From: Micrococcales bacterium
Lineage (GTDB): Bacteria > Actinomycetota > Actinomycetes > S36-B12 > GCA-2699445
Reading direction: 5' to 3'
DNA length: 54,702 bases
NCBI GenBank assembly: GCA_002699445.1
Contig: PAAU01000063.1
Span: 74,691-129,392, forward strand
Positions 9,797-16,809 of this stretch are shown in pieces; positions within the stretch are counted from its first letter, which is position 1; each line of letters starts with the position of its first letter. The notes under the pieces are model-generated. The model worked only from the letters and a program-made list of their open reading frames with translations, was not told the DNA's origin and did not search any database. The position numbers and the translations under genes are program-made.

Positions 9797-10768
9797 TTAG
9801 GTTCGTTCTACTTGGTCGTATCGAAGCTCGACCGGAGTATCCCGGCCGAAGAGCTCAACCATTGCGGTGAGCTTCGCAGCTTCACCATTCACTTCAGAGA
9901 TTGTCGCCTGAAGAGTGGCGAACGGGCCATCCACCACAGTGACGACGTCTCCTACATTGTAATCAGCAACCACCACAGTCTTCGGAGTGGCTGCCCCTTC
10001 TCCTTCAGGTTCTGCTCCGGTCAGCTCGGTCTTCTCTGGTGTCTCAGCGGTTTCGGGCTCCGCCAACATGCGAACGACCTCATCGATGCTCAGCGGGACC
10101 GGATTCTGTGCGCTGCCGACGAAACCGGTCACTCCAGGGGTATGCCGAACGGCGCCCCAGGTCTCATCATCCAGGTCCATTCGCACCAAGACATATCCAG
10201 GAAGTTTGATCCGACGGATCTTCTTCCGCTCGCCCTTGCGAAACTCCATGACGTCCTCTTCGGGGACCTCGACCTGAAAAATTCGGTCTTCTAGGTTCAT
10301 GGTTTCGCTGCGCTTATCAAGGTTTGCCTTCACTCGTTTCTCGTATCCGGCATAGGAGTGAATGACGTACCAGTCGCCGGGCAGCATGATTAACGACTCT
10401 TCCAGGCTGACCGGATCCAACGCCGCCTCGGCGTCTTCGGCCACATCCTCGGCGACCTCTTCGCTTTCCTCGGCAGCGGCGTCCTCAGCGTCAGCCGCGG
10501 CATCAGTCAACGCCTCGGCTTCCTCGACCACCTGCTCTTCGGCTACCTCTTCGGTTTCATCCGTTGGAGCAGGTTCCTCGGCAACCCCTTCCGCGGCAAC
10601 TTCCATGGCTGCGGTGGCTGCCACTTCCTCTTGAGTCCGCTCGGCGATCAACGCATCGGCGGTAGTCTCCGCGCTGGCTTCCTCAGCCAAGGGCGAATCC
10701 TCGGGCGCTTCCATCCGAGCCTCGCCCTCAGGCGTGGCGTCGGTCGGAATAGTGGGCTGTTCAGACAC
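9797..10768 (-). CDS. nusG: Transcription termination/antitermination factor NusG with a long acidic N-terminus
   Basis: NusG, 323 aa, binds RNA polymerase near the clamp and links it to Rho or the ribosome. The NGN domain starts at about residue 131 ([20 protein letters not shown]) and includes [17 protein letters not shown] and the [10 protein letters not shown] segment. The KOW domain occupies the C-terminus ([19 protein letters not shown], ending RYDQVERT). Residues 1-130 are almost entirely Glu, Asp, Ala, Val and Thr and are probably disordered. Extended acidic N-termini occur in actinobacterial NusG, but this one is long. A further acidic linker (about 240-265) separates NGN from KOW. 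It follows secE by 29 bp. Confidence 0.97.
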   Translation of the reverse strand: MSEQPTIPTDATPEGEARMEAPEDSPLAEEASAETTADALIAERTQEEVAATAAMEVAAEGVAEEPAPTDETEEVAEEQVVEEAEALTDAAADAEDAAAEESEEVAEDVAEDAEAALDPVSLEESLIMLPGDWYVIHSYAGYEKRVKANLDKRSETMNLEDRIFQVEVPEEDVMEFRKGERKKIRRIKLPGYVLVRMDLDDETWGAVRHTPGVTGFVGSAQNPVPLSIDEVVRMLAEPETAETPEKTELTGAEPEGEGAATPKTVVVADYNVGDVVTVVDGPFATLQATISEVNGEAAKLTAMVELFGRDTPVELRYDQVERT

Positions 10769-10797
10769 TTTGTCGCTCTATCCTTCAGTTGGTTGCA

Positions 10798-11034
10798 CTA
10801 TTCAGTGCCGAAAAGGGCCAGCACGCCTCTACCGAACACGTAGTCCAGCAAGGCAATGATGCCTGCCATTATCAGCACGAAGACGATCACTACACCGGTG
10901 TAAGTGATCAACTCCTTGCGGGTCGGCCAAATGACTTTCCGAAGTTCAGCGATGACCTCACGCATGAATAGGGATATCCGGGCGAAGAAGCCCAGTTTGT
11001 CCCTATCGGCGTTGGCCGTTCCAGTGCCGCTCAA
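10798..11034 (-). CDS. secE: Preprotein translocase subunit SecE
   Basis: SecE, 78 aa, the essential clamp subunit of the SecYEG channel in the cytoplasmic membrane. It is the short, single-span form. An amphipathic cytoplasmic helix carries the conserved core FMREVIAELRKVIWPTRKEL, followed by one transmembrane helix (about residues 45-66, TGVVIVFVLIMAGIIALL). It lies between tRNA-Trp (44 bp upstream) and nusG, the order found throughout Actinobacteria. Confidence 0.97.
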   Translation of the reverse strand: MSGTGTANADRDKLGFFARISLFMREVIAELRKVIWPTRKELITYTGVVIVFVLIMAGIIALLDYVFGRGVLALFGTE

Positions 11035-11078
11035 TTCTTACCCTCGCTTCGCTGACGCTTCAGTGCCATCGGACTGAG

Positions 11079-11151
11079 CAGGGCCGGAGGGACTTGAACC
11101 CCCAACCGCCGGTTTTGGAGACCGGTGCTCTACCAGTTGAGCTACGACCCT
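11079..11151 (-). tRNA. tRNA-Trp (anticodon CCA)
   Basis: A 73-nt cloverleaf on the minus strand. The acceptor stem is AGGGTCG (plus 11145-11151) with CGGCCCT (plus 11080-11086), allowing one wobble pair. The D arm is GCTCAACTGGTAGAGC, the anticodon loop holds CCA, the T arm is GGGGGTTCAAGTCCCTC, and the discriminator is G. No CCA end is encoded. Its place directly upstream of secE-nusG is conserved in Actinobacteria. Confidence 0.97.
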
Positions 11152-11238
11152 GTGCTGAGTCACACCCAACTCTCCCATCACCAACCACGTGCGCGTAACG
11201 GGCCGGAGGAAGGGCAAGACGATGACACACCGAGCCTG

Positions 11239-11268
11239 AGTGTAGATGGCATCTGGTGCCGGGTCCAA
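11239..11268 (-). promoter_or_regulatory. Candidate promoter of the tRNA-Trp-secE-nusG transcript
   Basis: On the minus strand TTGGAC (plus 11263-11268) is followed after 18 bases by TACACT (plus 11239-11244). A transcript starting near 11232 would reach the tRNA-Trp 5' end after about 80 nt. It lies in the divergent gap between aspC (plus strand) and tRNA-Trp. Consensus match only. Confidence 0.5.
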
Positions 11269-11318
11269 TCCCCCTGCTCCGTCCGCGCCGCGAAGCAATC
11301 CTTTGCGTCTGTCAAAAT

Positions 11319-12518
11319 ATGGGAATGCACACACGGGTTTCTCGCAGGATCGGGTCAATCACGGAGTCAGCAACCCTTGCCGTCGACGCCAAAGCTAAGG
11401 CGCTGCGGGCCGCTGGGGCCCCCGTTATCGGCTTTGGAGCGGGCGAACCGGACTTCCCTACCCCTGACTTCATCGTCGCTGCCGCGGTTGCTGCGGCGAC
11501 GGAACCAAAAAGTCACCGATACTCTCCTGCGGCTGGGCAACCTGCACTGCGGGAAGCGATCGCGGCTAAGACCCTTCGCGACTCCGGTTTCGAAGTAGAA
11601 CCCCATCAGGTCCTGGTCACTAACGGTGGAAAGCAGGCCCTCTACAACGCCTTTGCCGCTTTGCTCGATCCAGGTGATGAGGTTCTCTTGCCTGCTCCCT
11701 ACTGGACCACTTACCCCGAGTCGATCGTCCTCGCGGGCGGCACTCCAGTGATCGTACCTACCGATGAGACCACTGGTTACCGGACAAATGTGGCTCAGCT
11801 TGAGGAATATGTGAATGAGAGAACCAAGCTTCTTGTTTTCGTTTCACCCTCGAATCCCACGGGCGCTGTTTACTCGCCCGCCGAGGTCGAGGCAATCGGT
11901 CAGTGGGCTGCGGATCGTGGCTTATGGGTCGTGACTGATGAGATCTACGAACACCTGGTTTACGGCGATGCTGAATTCAGTTCCATGCCCGCGCTCGCAC
12001 CTGACCTGCAAGATCGGTGCGTTGTGGTCAACGGAGTCGCCAAGACCTACGCCATGACCGGCTGGCGAGTCGGCTGGTTGATTGGACCCACAGACGTTGT
12101 CAAAGCAGCGACCAATCTCCAGTCCCATGCGACTTCCAACGTCTGCAACGTGGCCCAGGCTGCAGCATTGGCGGCTGTGACGGGGGATCTGACGGTCGTG
12201 GCAGAGATGCGAAATGCCTTCGATCGACGGAGGCAACTCATCGTGGGGATGCTTAACGAAATTCCGGGGGTAGATTGCCCGATGCCAGAAGGAGCCTTCT
12301 ACGCCTATCCCTCGGTGAAGGGACTCTTGCATCGGGATATCAATGGACGATCCGCGAGTAGCACCACGGAACTCGCCGAGATCATCCTCGAGGAAGCAGA
12401 AGTAGCGGTAGTTCCCGGAGAGGCATTCGGCACACCTGGATATTTGCGTTTGTCCTACGCCTTAGGCGACGAAGACATTCAGACTGGCGTAGCTCGCATC
12501 GCCACGCTGATGTCGTGA
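11319..12518 (+). CDS. aspC: Pyridoxal-phosphate aminotransferase, aspartate aminotransferase type
   Basis: A fold-type I PLP aminotransferase of about 399 aa. It probably interconverts aspartate and 2-oxoglutarate with oxaloacetate and glutamate. Motifs in order are the substrate loop [12 protein letters not shown], the cofactor-phosphate/stacking region [26 protein letters not shown], the [12 protein letters not shown] segment, and the Schiff-base lysine in [16 protein letters not shown] (about residue 240). The ATG at 11319 or 11325 starts the protein where mycobacterial AspC begins ([20 protein letters not shown]). There is no Shine-Dalgarno, so a leaderless mRNA is possible. It is convergent with murB, 8 bp apart. 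Substrate specificity within this class cannot be fixed from sequence. Confidence 0.9.
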   Translation: MGMHTRVSRRIGSITESATLAVDAKAKALRAAGAPVIGFGAGEPDFPTPDFIVAAAVAAATEPKSHRYSPAAGQPALREAIAAKTLRDSGFEVEPHQVLVTNGGKQALYNAFAALLDPGDEVLLPAPYWTTYPESIVLAGGTPVIVPTDETTGYRTNVAQLEEYVNERTKLLVFVSPSNPTGAVYSPAEVEAIGQWAADRGLWVVTDEIYEHLVYGDAEFSSMPALAPDLQDRCVVVNGVAKTYAMTGWRVGWLIGPTDVVKAATNLQSHATSNVCNVAQAAALAAVTGDLTVVAEMRNAFDRRRQLIVGMLNEIPGVDCPMPEGAFYAYPSVKGLLHRDINGRSASSTTELAEIILEEAEVAVVPGEAFGTPGYLRLSYALGDEDIQTGVARIATLMS

Positions 12519-12526
12519 GCCACTCT

Positions 12527-13615
12527 TCATAGCGAGCAGCTAACGAACACCGGCTCCGGTCGAAGTTCTACACCGAACCTGTCGGCCACACCGCTGCGGA
12601 TTTGACGGGCCAGGTCCAGGATTTCTTCTGTGGTCGCACCTCCCCGATTGGTGATTGCCAGCGAGTGCTTGTTTGAGATACCAGCAGTTCCCAACCGATA
12701 TCCAGGTTCGAACCCCGACTCTTGAATCAGCCACGCGGCTGAAGTCTTGTACCGTCCATCCCCCGCGGGAAAGATGGGAGCTTCCGCGGGAAGCTCATCC
12801 GCTTTTTCTCGATCGACTACCGGATTTATGAAGAATGAACCCACACTCCAAGTGTCATGGTCAGCAGGGTCAAGAACCATTCCCTTACCGCGCCGCAAAT
12901 GCAATACCGCGGCTCGAACGTCGGTAAGGGCAGCGCGATCTTCCACTCCGACTCTGAGCATCCGGGCTAGTTCGCCGTATCGGATGGGCTTGGACTCTGA
13001 TGAGTTCTCCCAACGAAACTCCACCTCTAGAACTACGAATCGATCAGGGTCCTGCTTAAAACGACTATCGCGATAGCCAAAGCCACACTCAGCGCCGTCG
13101 AGGACCTGTTCCTCCCGCCGCCGTCGGTCGTACACCCGAACTCGCTGGAGCGAATCCGACACCTCTTGACCGTAGGCGCCTACATTCTGGATGGGAGTCG
13201 CTCCAACATTGCCAGGGATACCCGAGAGCGCCTCTACCCCCGCTAGCTGTTCGCCAACAGCCCACTCAACGACTCGATCCCAATTCTCCCCAGCAGCCAC
13301 CGACACGGTACCGGCGCCGCAGGAATCGGTTTTCTGGATTCCACTGGTTCGAACCAAAACCACTGTGCCTGGCCAACCCTGATCCGAGATGACAACGTTG
13401 CTGCCGCCACCGAGGATGAGCAGCGGTTCATCGGCTTCATCGGCCTCTGAAATAGCGGAGATTATTTCTTCGTCGGAATGTGCCGTGACTACCCGATCAG
13501 CCAAGCCGCCGACTCGCAACGTGGTGTACGCACTGAGATCCCGGTGAGTCCCGGGGTATGGATCAGAAGGCAACGTCACAGCCCCATGGTAGGGAACCGA
13601 CTGAAGTAGCCGCAC
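12527..13615 (-). CDS. murB: UDP-N-acetylmuramate dehydrogenase (UDP-N-acetylenolpyruvoylglucosamine reductase)
   Basis: MurB is an FAD enzyme that reduces UDP-GlcNAc-enolpyruvate to UDP-MurNAc with NADPH, the second committed step of peptidoglycan synthesis in the cytoplasm. Recognisable segments are TTLRVGGLADRV and LILGGGSNVVIS (FAD domain), LSGIPGNVGATPIQNVGAYG, GYRDSRFK, the active-site serine region WSVGSFFINPVV and KTSAAWLIQESGF. A type I enzyme is likely. The GTG at 13615 lacks a clear ribosome-binding site; a GTG 12 codons further in is an alternative, so the exact start is uncertain. It ends the fabG-hadA-hadB-murB run, 15 bp after hadB. Confidence 0.95.
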   Translation of the reverse strand: MRLLQSVPYHGAVTLPSDPYPGTHRDLSAYTTLRVGGLADRVVTAHSDEEIISAISEADEADEPLLILGGGSNVVISDQGWPGTVVLVRTSGIQKTDSCGAGTVSVAAGENWDRVVEWAVGEQLAGVEALSGIPGNVGATPIQNVGAYGQEVSDSLQRVRVYDRRRREEQVLDGAECGFGYRDSRFKQDPDRFVVLEVEFRWENSSESKPIRYGELARMLRVGVEDRAALTDVRAAVLHLRRGKGMVLDPADHDTWSVGSFFINPVVDREKADELPAEAPIFPAGDGRYKTSAAWLIQESGFEPGYRLGTAGISNKHSLAITNRGGATTEEILDLARQIRSGVADRFGVELRPEPVFVSCSL

Positions 13616-13630
13616 GAGGTGAACGGCCGA

Positions 13631-14071
13631 TCAGAGTTGAACAACAGCGCGTGCTTGTTTCAGTACCGTGACTTCTGACTGATCAGGCTCCTCCAGCAGG
13701 GCGATTAGCTCTACCGCCACACGCTCCGCAGCCAGCTTTTCGGCGATTCGACCACCGACCATCAGTGCGGCGCCGGTATCGTCATCGGGCACTGGAACCG
13801 GGCGAGTAAACCGGCAGGACAACGAGATCACCGCACCGGGATCTCCCGTCCAGTCGGTGACAACCCGCGTGGTCTCAGCCAGAGTAAGCATCCCGTGAGC
13901 AATGACGTTGGGAAGACCAGCATCGACGGCAATTCGCTCATTCCAATGGATCGGATTGAAGTCGCCACTGGCACCGGCGTACATCACAAGATCAACTCGT
14001 CTCAGCGGGATTCGGATGCCGGGCAAATGCTCGCCCACTTCGACTTCAGCAAAGTCTACTAACGCGCTCAT
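13631..14071 (-). CDS. MaoC/HadB-like (R)-3-hydroxyacyl dehydratase, catalytic subunit
   Basis: A single hot-dog-fold dehydratase of 146 aa. The hydratase-2 motif is intact: YAGASGDFNPIHWNE, with Asp37 and His42 as the expected dyad. This matches the catalytic Asp/His of mycobacterial HadB. The partner upstream (hadA-like) lacks the His, so the two probably form an obligate heterodimer. Their ATGA stop/start overlap supports a fixed ratio. Such pairs dehydrate 3-hydroxyacyl-ACP (or -CoA) thioesters. In mycobacteria this serves mycolate elongation; in actinobacteria without mycolates the substrate of the pair beside rpmG is not settled. Confidence 0.85.
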   Translation of the reverse strand: MSALVDFAEVEVGEHLPGIRIPLRRVDLVMYAGASGDFNPIHWNERIAVDAGLPNVIAHGMLTLAETTRVVTDWTGDPGAVISLSCRFTRPVPVPDDDTGAALMVGGRIAEKLAAERVAVELIALLEEPDQSEVTVLKQARAVVQL

Positions 14072-14517
14072 GCCGCAGTCCCCCGAGAAACAATGACCTC
14101 ACTCGTTGTTACTACAAGTTCGTCCTGGATTGTCTGGACCCGACATTTAGTCGTGAGAAGCTCGTTGCTCCCTCGTGTCTCGATACTGGCGATCTGGGCC
14201 CGTACGACGAGTTCATCTCCGGCGGAGATCGGTCGTTCATAAAGAAAATGCTGTTCACCGTGAACGACACGACCGTAATCCAACCCTAGATCAGGATCAA
14301 AAATCGCCGTTGCCATAGCCCGCATCGTTAGTGTAAATGGATAAGTGGGGGGAGCAATCAGATCCATATAGCCCAAAACTCGGGCGGCATCAACGTTGTA
14401 GTAAGCGGGATTGTTATCCCCGATCGCGGTCGCAAATTCTCGAATCTGCTCTCTGCCAACCTGGTAGGGAGGCATCGGCGGATACTCCTTGCCGACAAAA
14501 GTTGTGTTGAGTGGCAT
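14068..14517 (-). CDS. MaoC/HadA-like dehydratase partner subunit
   Basis: A hot-dog-fold protein of 149 aa with an N-terminal MaoC-type domain (FVGKEYPPMPPYQVGREQIREFA). At the position of the hydratase motif it reads GDNNPAYYN: Asp is kept but the His is replaced by Tyr, as in HadA-type subunits that shape the acyl channel and do not catalyse. VHGEQHFLYERPISAGDEL is typical of the family. The ATG at 14517 overlaps the upstream SDR stop as TGATG; a GTG one codon earlier is an alternative. The catalytic partner follows with a 4-bp overlap. Confidence 0.85.
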   Translation of the reverse strand: MPLNTTFVGKEYPPMPPYQVGREQIREFATAIGDNNPAYYNVDAARVLGYMDLIAPPTYPFTLTMRAMATAIFDPDLGLDYGRVVHGEQHFLYERPISAGDELVVRAQIASIETRGSNELLTTKCRVQTIQDELVVTTSEVIVSRGTAA

Positions 14518-15326
14518 CACATTCCACCCAACTGGCCCCCGGTGACCGGAATAGTGACACCGGAAACGAAGTCTGAGTCGGATGAGGCGAGAAAGGCGGT
14601 GACATTGGCTACGTCCTCGGGCTCACCTAGCCGACCCAGCGAAATGATGGCCCGCGCCATATCGCGCATTTGATCCGGGATCCCAAAATTGTCGCCCTCC
14701 TTCTTGGCGGCCGTGAGACGCGTTTCCACAAACCCTGGTGCGACAGCGTTGACGTTGATCCCAAACGGGCCCAACTCTCGGGCCAGAGTCTTGGTAACGG
14801 CAATCAGCGCACCTTTGGCCGCGGTGTAGTTGAACTGCCCGGGGTTGCCCATAAGGGCGGCGACACTCGAGGTAAAGACTACTTTGCGGTGGTATCGCGG
14901 ACCACCATGTTCCGCGATCTCGCTTTTCGCCACGTCCCGCAAATAAGGCATGGCAGCCAGCGTGGCGTGATAGGCCGTGCGCAGGTTGGTGTCTACGACG
15001 AAATCAAATAACTCGTCATCCAAACCATGAAACATCTTGTCGCGGGTAGTCCCGGCATTGTTGATAACAATATCTAGTTGGCCGAATTCCTCGATGGCGT
15101 CGGCAACTAGGCGTTCCGCCTGCTCCATGTGGACGGTATTGGCACTGTGGGGTATCGCCCGGCCACCCTGCGCCACGATCAAACCGGCGGTTTCTGCCGC
15201 TGGCTCGAGGTCGATGTCGTTAACAACAACCGCAGCCCCATCGCTAGCCAATCGGATAGCGGTTGCTCGGCCGATACCGCGACCTGCGCCGGTGACTACT
15301 GCCACCCGATCATCCAGCCGACCCAT
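14517..15326 (-). CDS. Short-chain dehydrogenase/reductase, FabG/3-hydroxyacyl type
   Basis: A classical SDR of 269 aa. The dinucleotide motif is TGAGRGIG (residues 12-19), NNAG is at 89-92, and the catalytic set is Asn114, Ser153/154 (FTSSVA), Tyr167 and Lys171 (YTAAK). An Asp follows strand beta-2 (VVVNDIDL), which usually indicates NAD(H) preference. The start has a near-perfect Shine-Dalgarno, AGGAGG five bases before ATG. It is translationally coupled to the HadA/HadB-like pair, so it probably supplies or consumes the 3-hydroxyacyl thioester that the pair dehydrates. In mycobacteria hadABC follow rpmG directly; here the SDR sits between rpmG and hadA. Exact substrate unknown. Confidence 0.85.
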   Translation of the reverse strand: MGRLDDRVAVVTGAGRGIGRATAIRLASDGAAVVVNDIDLEPAAETAGLIVAQGGRAIPHSANTVHMEQAERLVADAIEEFGQLDIVINNAGTTRDKMFHGLDDELFDFVVDTNLRTAYHATLAAMPYLRDVAKSEIAEHGGPRYHRKVVFTSSVAALMGNPGQFNYTAAKGALIAVTKTLARELGPFGINVNAVAPGFVETRLTAAKKEGDNFGIPDQMRDMARAIISLGRLGEPEDVANVTAFLASSDSDFVSGVTIPVTGGQLGGM

Positions 15327-15403
15327 GCCTGCCTCCTGTTGCTCGGATCGAACCTATCCGCCGAAAAGGCAGGTGGCTCGCCGACCGAGGGCGACGGCGC
15401 AGA

Positions 15404-15571
15404 TCAACGAGTTTCGCGGTGCACCTTGCTGCTGTTGCAGCGCGGGCAGAACTTCTTCATTTCCAGACGATCCGGGTTATTACGCCGGTTTTTCTTGGTG
15501 ATGTAGTTGCGTTCTTTGCAATCTACGCATGCCATAGTGATTTTCGGTCGTACGTCGCTCGACTTCGCCAT
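15404..15571 (-). CDS. rpmG: 50S ribosomal protein L33 (zinc-ribbon form)
   Basis: L33, 55 aa, opening [18 protein letters not shown] and ending SSKVHRETR. Both cysteine pairs are present (CVDC at 15-18, CPRC at 42-45), so this is the zinc-binding C+ form. An AAAGG lies about eight bases before the ATG. It sits between tRNA-Met and the SDR-HadAB genes, the neighbourhood seen in other Actinobacteria (rpmG next to MaoC-type dehydratases). No second, cysteine-free L33 copy is visible in the window. Confidence 0.97.
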   Translation of the reverse strand: MAKSSDVRPKITMACVDCKERNYITKKNRRNNPDRLEMKKFCPRCNSSKVHRETR

Positions 15572-15601
15572 TTGACTACCTTTCTGGTCGGTCGGTCACG
15601 G

Positions 15602-15675
15602 TAGCGGAGGCGGGACTTGAACCCACGACACAGCGATTATGAGCCGCTTGCTCTACCTGGCTGAGCTACTCCGCC
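15602..15675 (-). tRNA. tRNA-Met (anticodon CAT), elongator type
   Basis: A 74-nt cloverleaf on the minus strand. The acceptor stem is GGCGGAG with CTCCGCT (a terminal G-U), the D arm is GCTCAGCCAGGTAGAGC, the anticodon stem is AGCGG/TCGCT around CTCATAA, and the T arm is GTGGGTTCAAGTCCCGC. The anticodon stem lacks the three G-C pairs of initiator tRNA, so elongator Met is favoured. A lysidine-modified Ile tRNA cannot be fully excluded. CCA is not encoded (ACCG). Confidence 0.93.
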
Positions 15676-15766
15676 TGAATAACCCCGGCTCCTCATCGGC
15701 GCCACGGTCACCCGTTGTGCTGTTGTGTACCGCTAGGCGGCACGCACCTGTTGCTGTCTCGCAACA

Positions 15767-15842
15767 TGGAGCCCCGATAGGGAATCGAACCCTAGACCTT
15801 CTCCTTACCATGGAGACGCTCTACCGACTGAGCTATCGGGGC
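15767..15842 (-). tRNA. tRNA-Thr (anticodon GGT)
   Basis: A 76-nt cloverleaf on the minus strand. The acceptor stem is GCCCCGA with TCGGGGC, the D arm is GCTCAGTCGGTAGAGC, the anticodon loop ATGGTAA holds GGT, and the T arm is TAGGGTTCGATTCCCTA. Unlike the three other tRNAs in the window, the CCA 3' end is encoded (plus 15767-15769). It lies upstream of tRNA-Met and rpmG on the same strand. Confidence 0.96.
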
Positions 15843-15918
15843 AGCGACAGCCAGGGTACTACGGGAAACACCCAACCCTGCAACTGCTGCTGACCCAGCC
15901 CAGGACCGGGTCGCGTTG

Positions 15919-16000
15919 TGGCGGGTAGTGGATTCGAACCACTGTAGGCAGAGCCGGCAGATTTACAGTCTGCTCCCTTTGGCCGCTCGGGCAACCCGCC
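15919..16000 (-). tRNA. tRNA-Tyr (anticodon GTA)
   Basis: An 82-nt class II tRNA with a long variable arm, on the minus strand. The acceptor stem is GGCGGGT with ACCCGCC, the anticodon loop is CTGTAAA, and the T arm is AGTGGTTCGAATCCACT. CCA is not encoded. It is the first of three tRNA genes transcribed toward rpmG. Confidence 0.96.
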
Positions 16001-16020
16001 GCTGGCGTTGACCGCTGATT

Positions 16021-16050
16021 ACGGTAGCAGCACTAGGCCCTAGTCCCGAA
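16021..16050 (-). promoter_or_regulatory. Candidate tRNA-Tyr promoter with a dyad in its spacer
   Basis: On the minus strand TTCGGG (plus 16045-16050) is followed after 18 bases by TACCGT (plus 16021-16026), about 20 bases upstream of tRNA-Tyr. The spacer contains the perfect inverted repeat ACTAGG-C-CCTAGT (16032-16044). The -35 match is weak. The dyad could be an operator or chance. Confidence 0.35.
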
Positions 16051-16122
16051 TCGGGCGTAGGCCTGGCCACTGCCACAATAGGGGTGAGGACGACCGTGAC
16101 CGGCGTCGTTCGAAAGGAAGAT

Positions 16123-16617
16123 ATGGCTGGCAGCAGCAGTTTCGACATCGTGTCCCAGATAGATGAACACGAATTGGACAACGCGATCAACCAGGCGGCA
16201 AAAGAACTGGCGCAGCGCTGGGATTTTAAGAACACCGGAGCCAAGGTGGAGCACGGGGACGGCACCGTCGTTGAACTAAGGGCAAGTACCGAGGATCGCG
16301 TACTGGCGGCGCTGGATGTCTTCAAAGACAAGCTCATTAAGCGGGGAATCAGTCTCAAGGCATTGGATGCTGGCGAACCTCGCTTGTCGGGCAAGGAGTA
16401 CCGCATCACTGCAGTTCTGCAGTCTGGACTGACCAGTGAGCAAGCTAAGAAACTCTCGAAACTAATCCGAGACGAGGGACCTAAGGGCGTCAAGCCACAA
16501 ATTCAGGGAGAAGAGGTTCGGGTTTCCGGTAAGAAGCGTGACGATCTGCAGGAGGTCATTGCATTGGTGAAAAATCAGGATCTTGACTTTCCGGTGCAGT
16601 TCACCAACTACCGCTGA
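16123..16617 (+). CDS. yajQ: YajQ family nucleotide-binding protein
   Basis: A 164-aa YajQ (DUF520) family protein. These are small cytoplasmic proteins of two ferredoxin-like domains that bind nucleotides or RNA; some proteobacterial members bind cyclic di-GMP, but the actinobacterial role is unknown. The ATG at 16123 ([14 protein letters not shown]) has AAAGGAAG just upstream; the 13 in-frame codons before it are not family sequence. Conserved stretches are [35 protein letters not shown] and [19 protein letters not shown], ending [10 protein letters not shown]. It diverges from the tRNA-Tyr-rpmG run. After its stop, 16618-16768 holds only a 14-bp palindrome (TGTCTCGAGAGACA, 16654-16667) and a 6-bp stem (16689-16705). 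Confidence 0.93.
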   Translation: MAGSSSFDIVSQIDEHELDNAINQAAKELAQRWDFKNTGAKVEHGDGTVVELRASTEDRVLAALDVFKDKLIKRGISLKALDAGEPRLSGKEYRITAVLQSGLTSEQAKKLSKLIRDEGPKGVKPQIQGEEVRVSGKKRDDLQEVIALVKNQDLDFPVQFTNYR

Positions 16618-16768
16618 GACCCCTCTGACACCAGTGATTCGGTCAAACTCGTTTGTCTCGAGAGACATAGTGGAAAATCGGCTGACTTTCACCGCATTCC
16701 GGTGATGTCCATGCTGGAGCATACGGCGCGATAGGGCACAATTAGAAATGGTTCGGAACAGACCAGAC

Positions 16769-16808
16769 TCAGATGAGGAACTAGCGTGTCAGATGAGGAA
16801 CTAGCGTG
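16769..16808 (+). repeat. Perfect 20-bp tandem duplication covering the korA ribosome-binding site and start codon
   Basis: The 20-base unit TCAGATGAGGAACTAGCGTG occurs at 16769-16788 and again, unchanged and without a gap, at 16789-16808. Each copy holds a GAGGA Shine-Dalgarno-like core and a GTG six bases later. The second GTG is the korA start. The duplication is seen directly; its effect is inferred. Confidence 0.95.
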
Positions 16809-16809
16809 A
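16786..16809 (+). CDS. Possible seven-codon upstream ORF coupled to korA
   Basis: The GTG in the first repeat copy opens GTG TCA GAT GAG GAA CTA GCG TGA (MSDEELA). Its TGA overlaps the korA GTG by two bases (GTGA). It has its own GAGGA at the same spacing as korA. It may be translated and coupled to korA, or it may just be the remnant of the old start left by the duplication. No amino-acid bias suggests attenuation. Confidence 0.4.
   Translation: MSDEELA

Noticed and set aside
10362-10634. Ser/Ala-repeat ORF on the plus strand
   Set aside because: It is the complement of the Glu/Ala-rich NusG N-terminus, not an independent repeat protein.
16654-16705. Palindrome TGTCTCGAGAGACA and nearby 6-bp stem as a yajQ terminator
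   Set aside because: Stems are short, have no U-run and lie 37-88 bp past the stop; they are recorded as context only.
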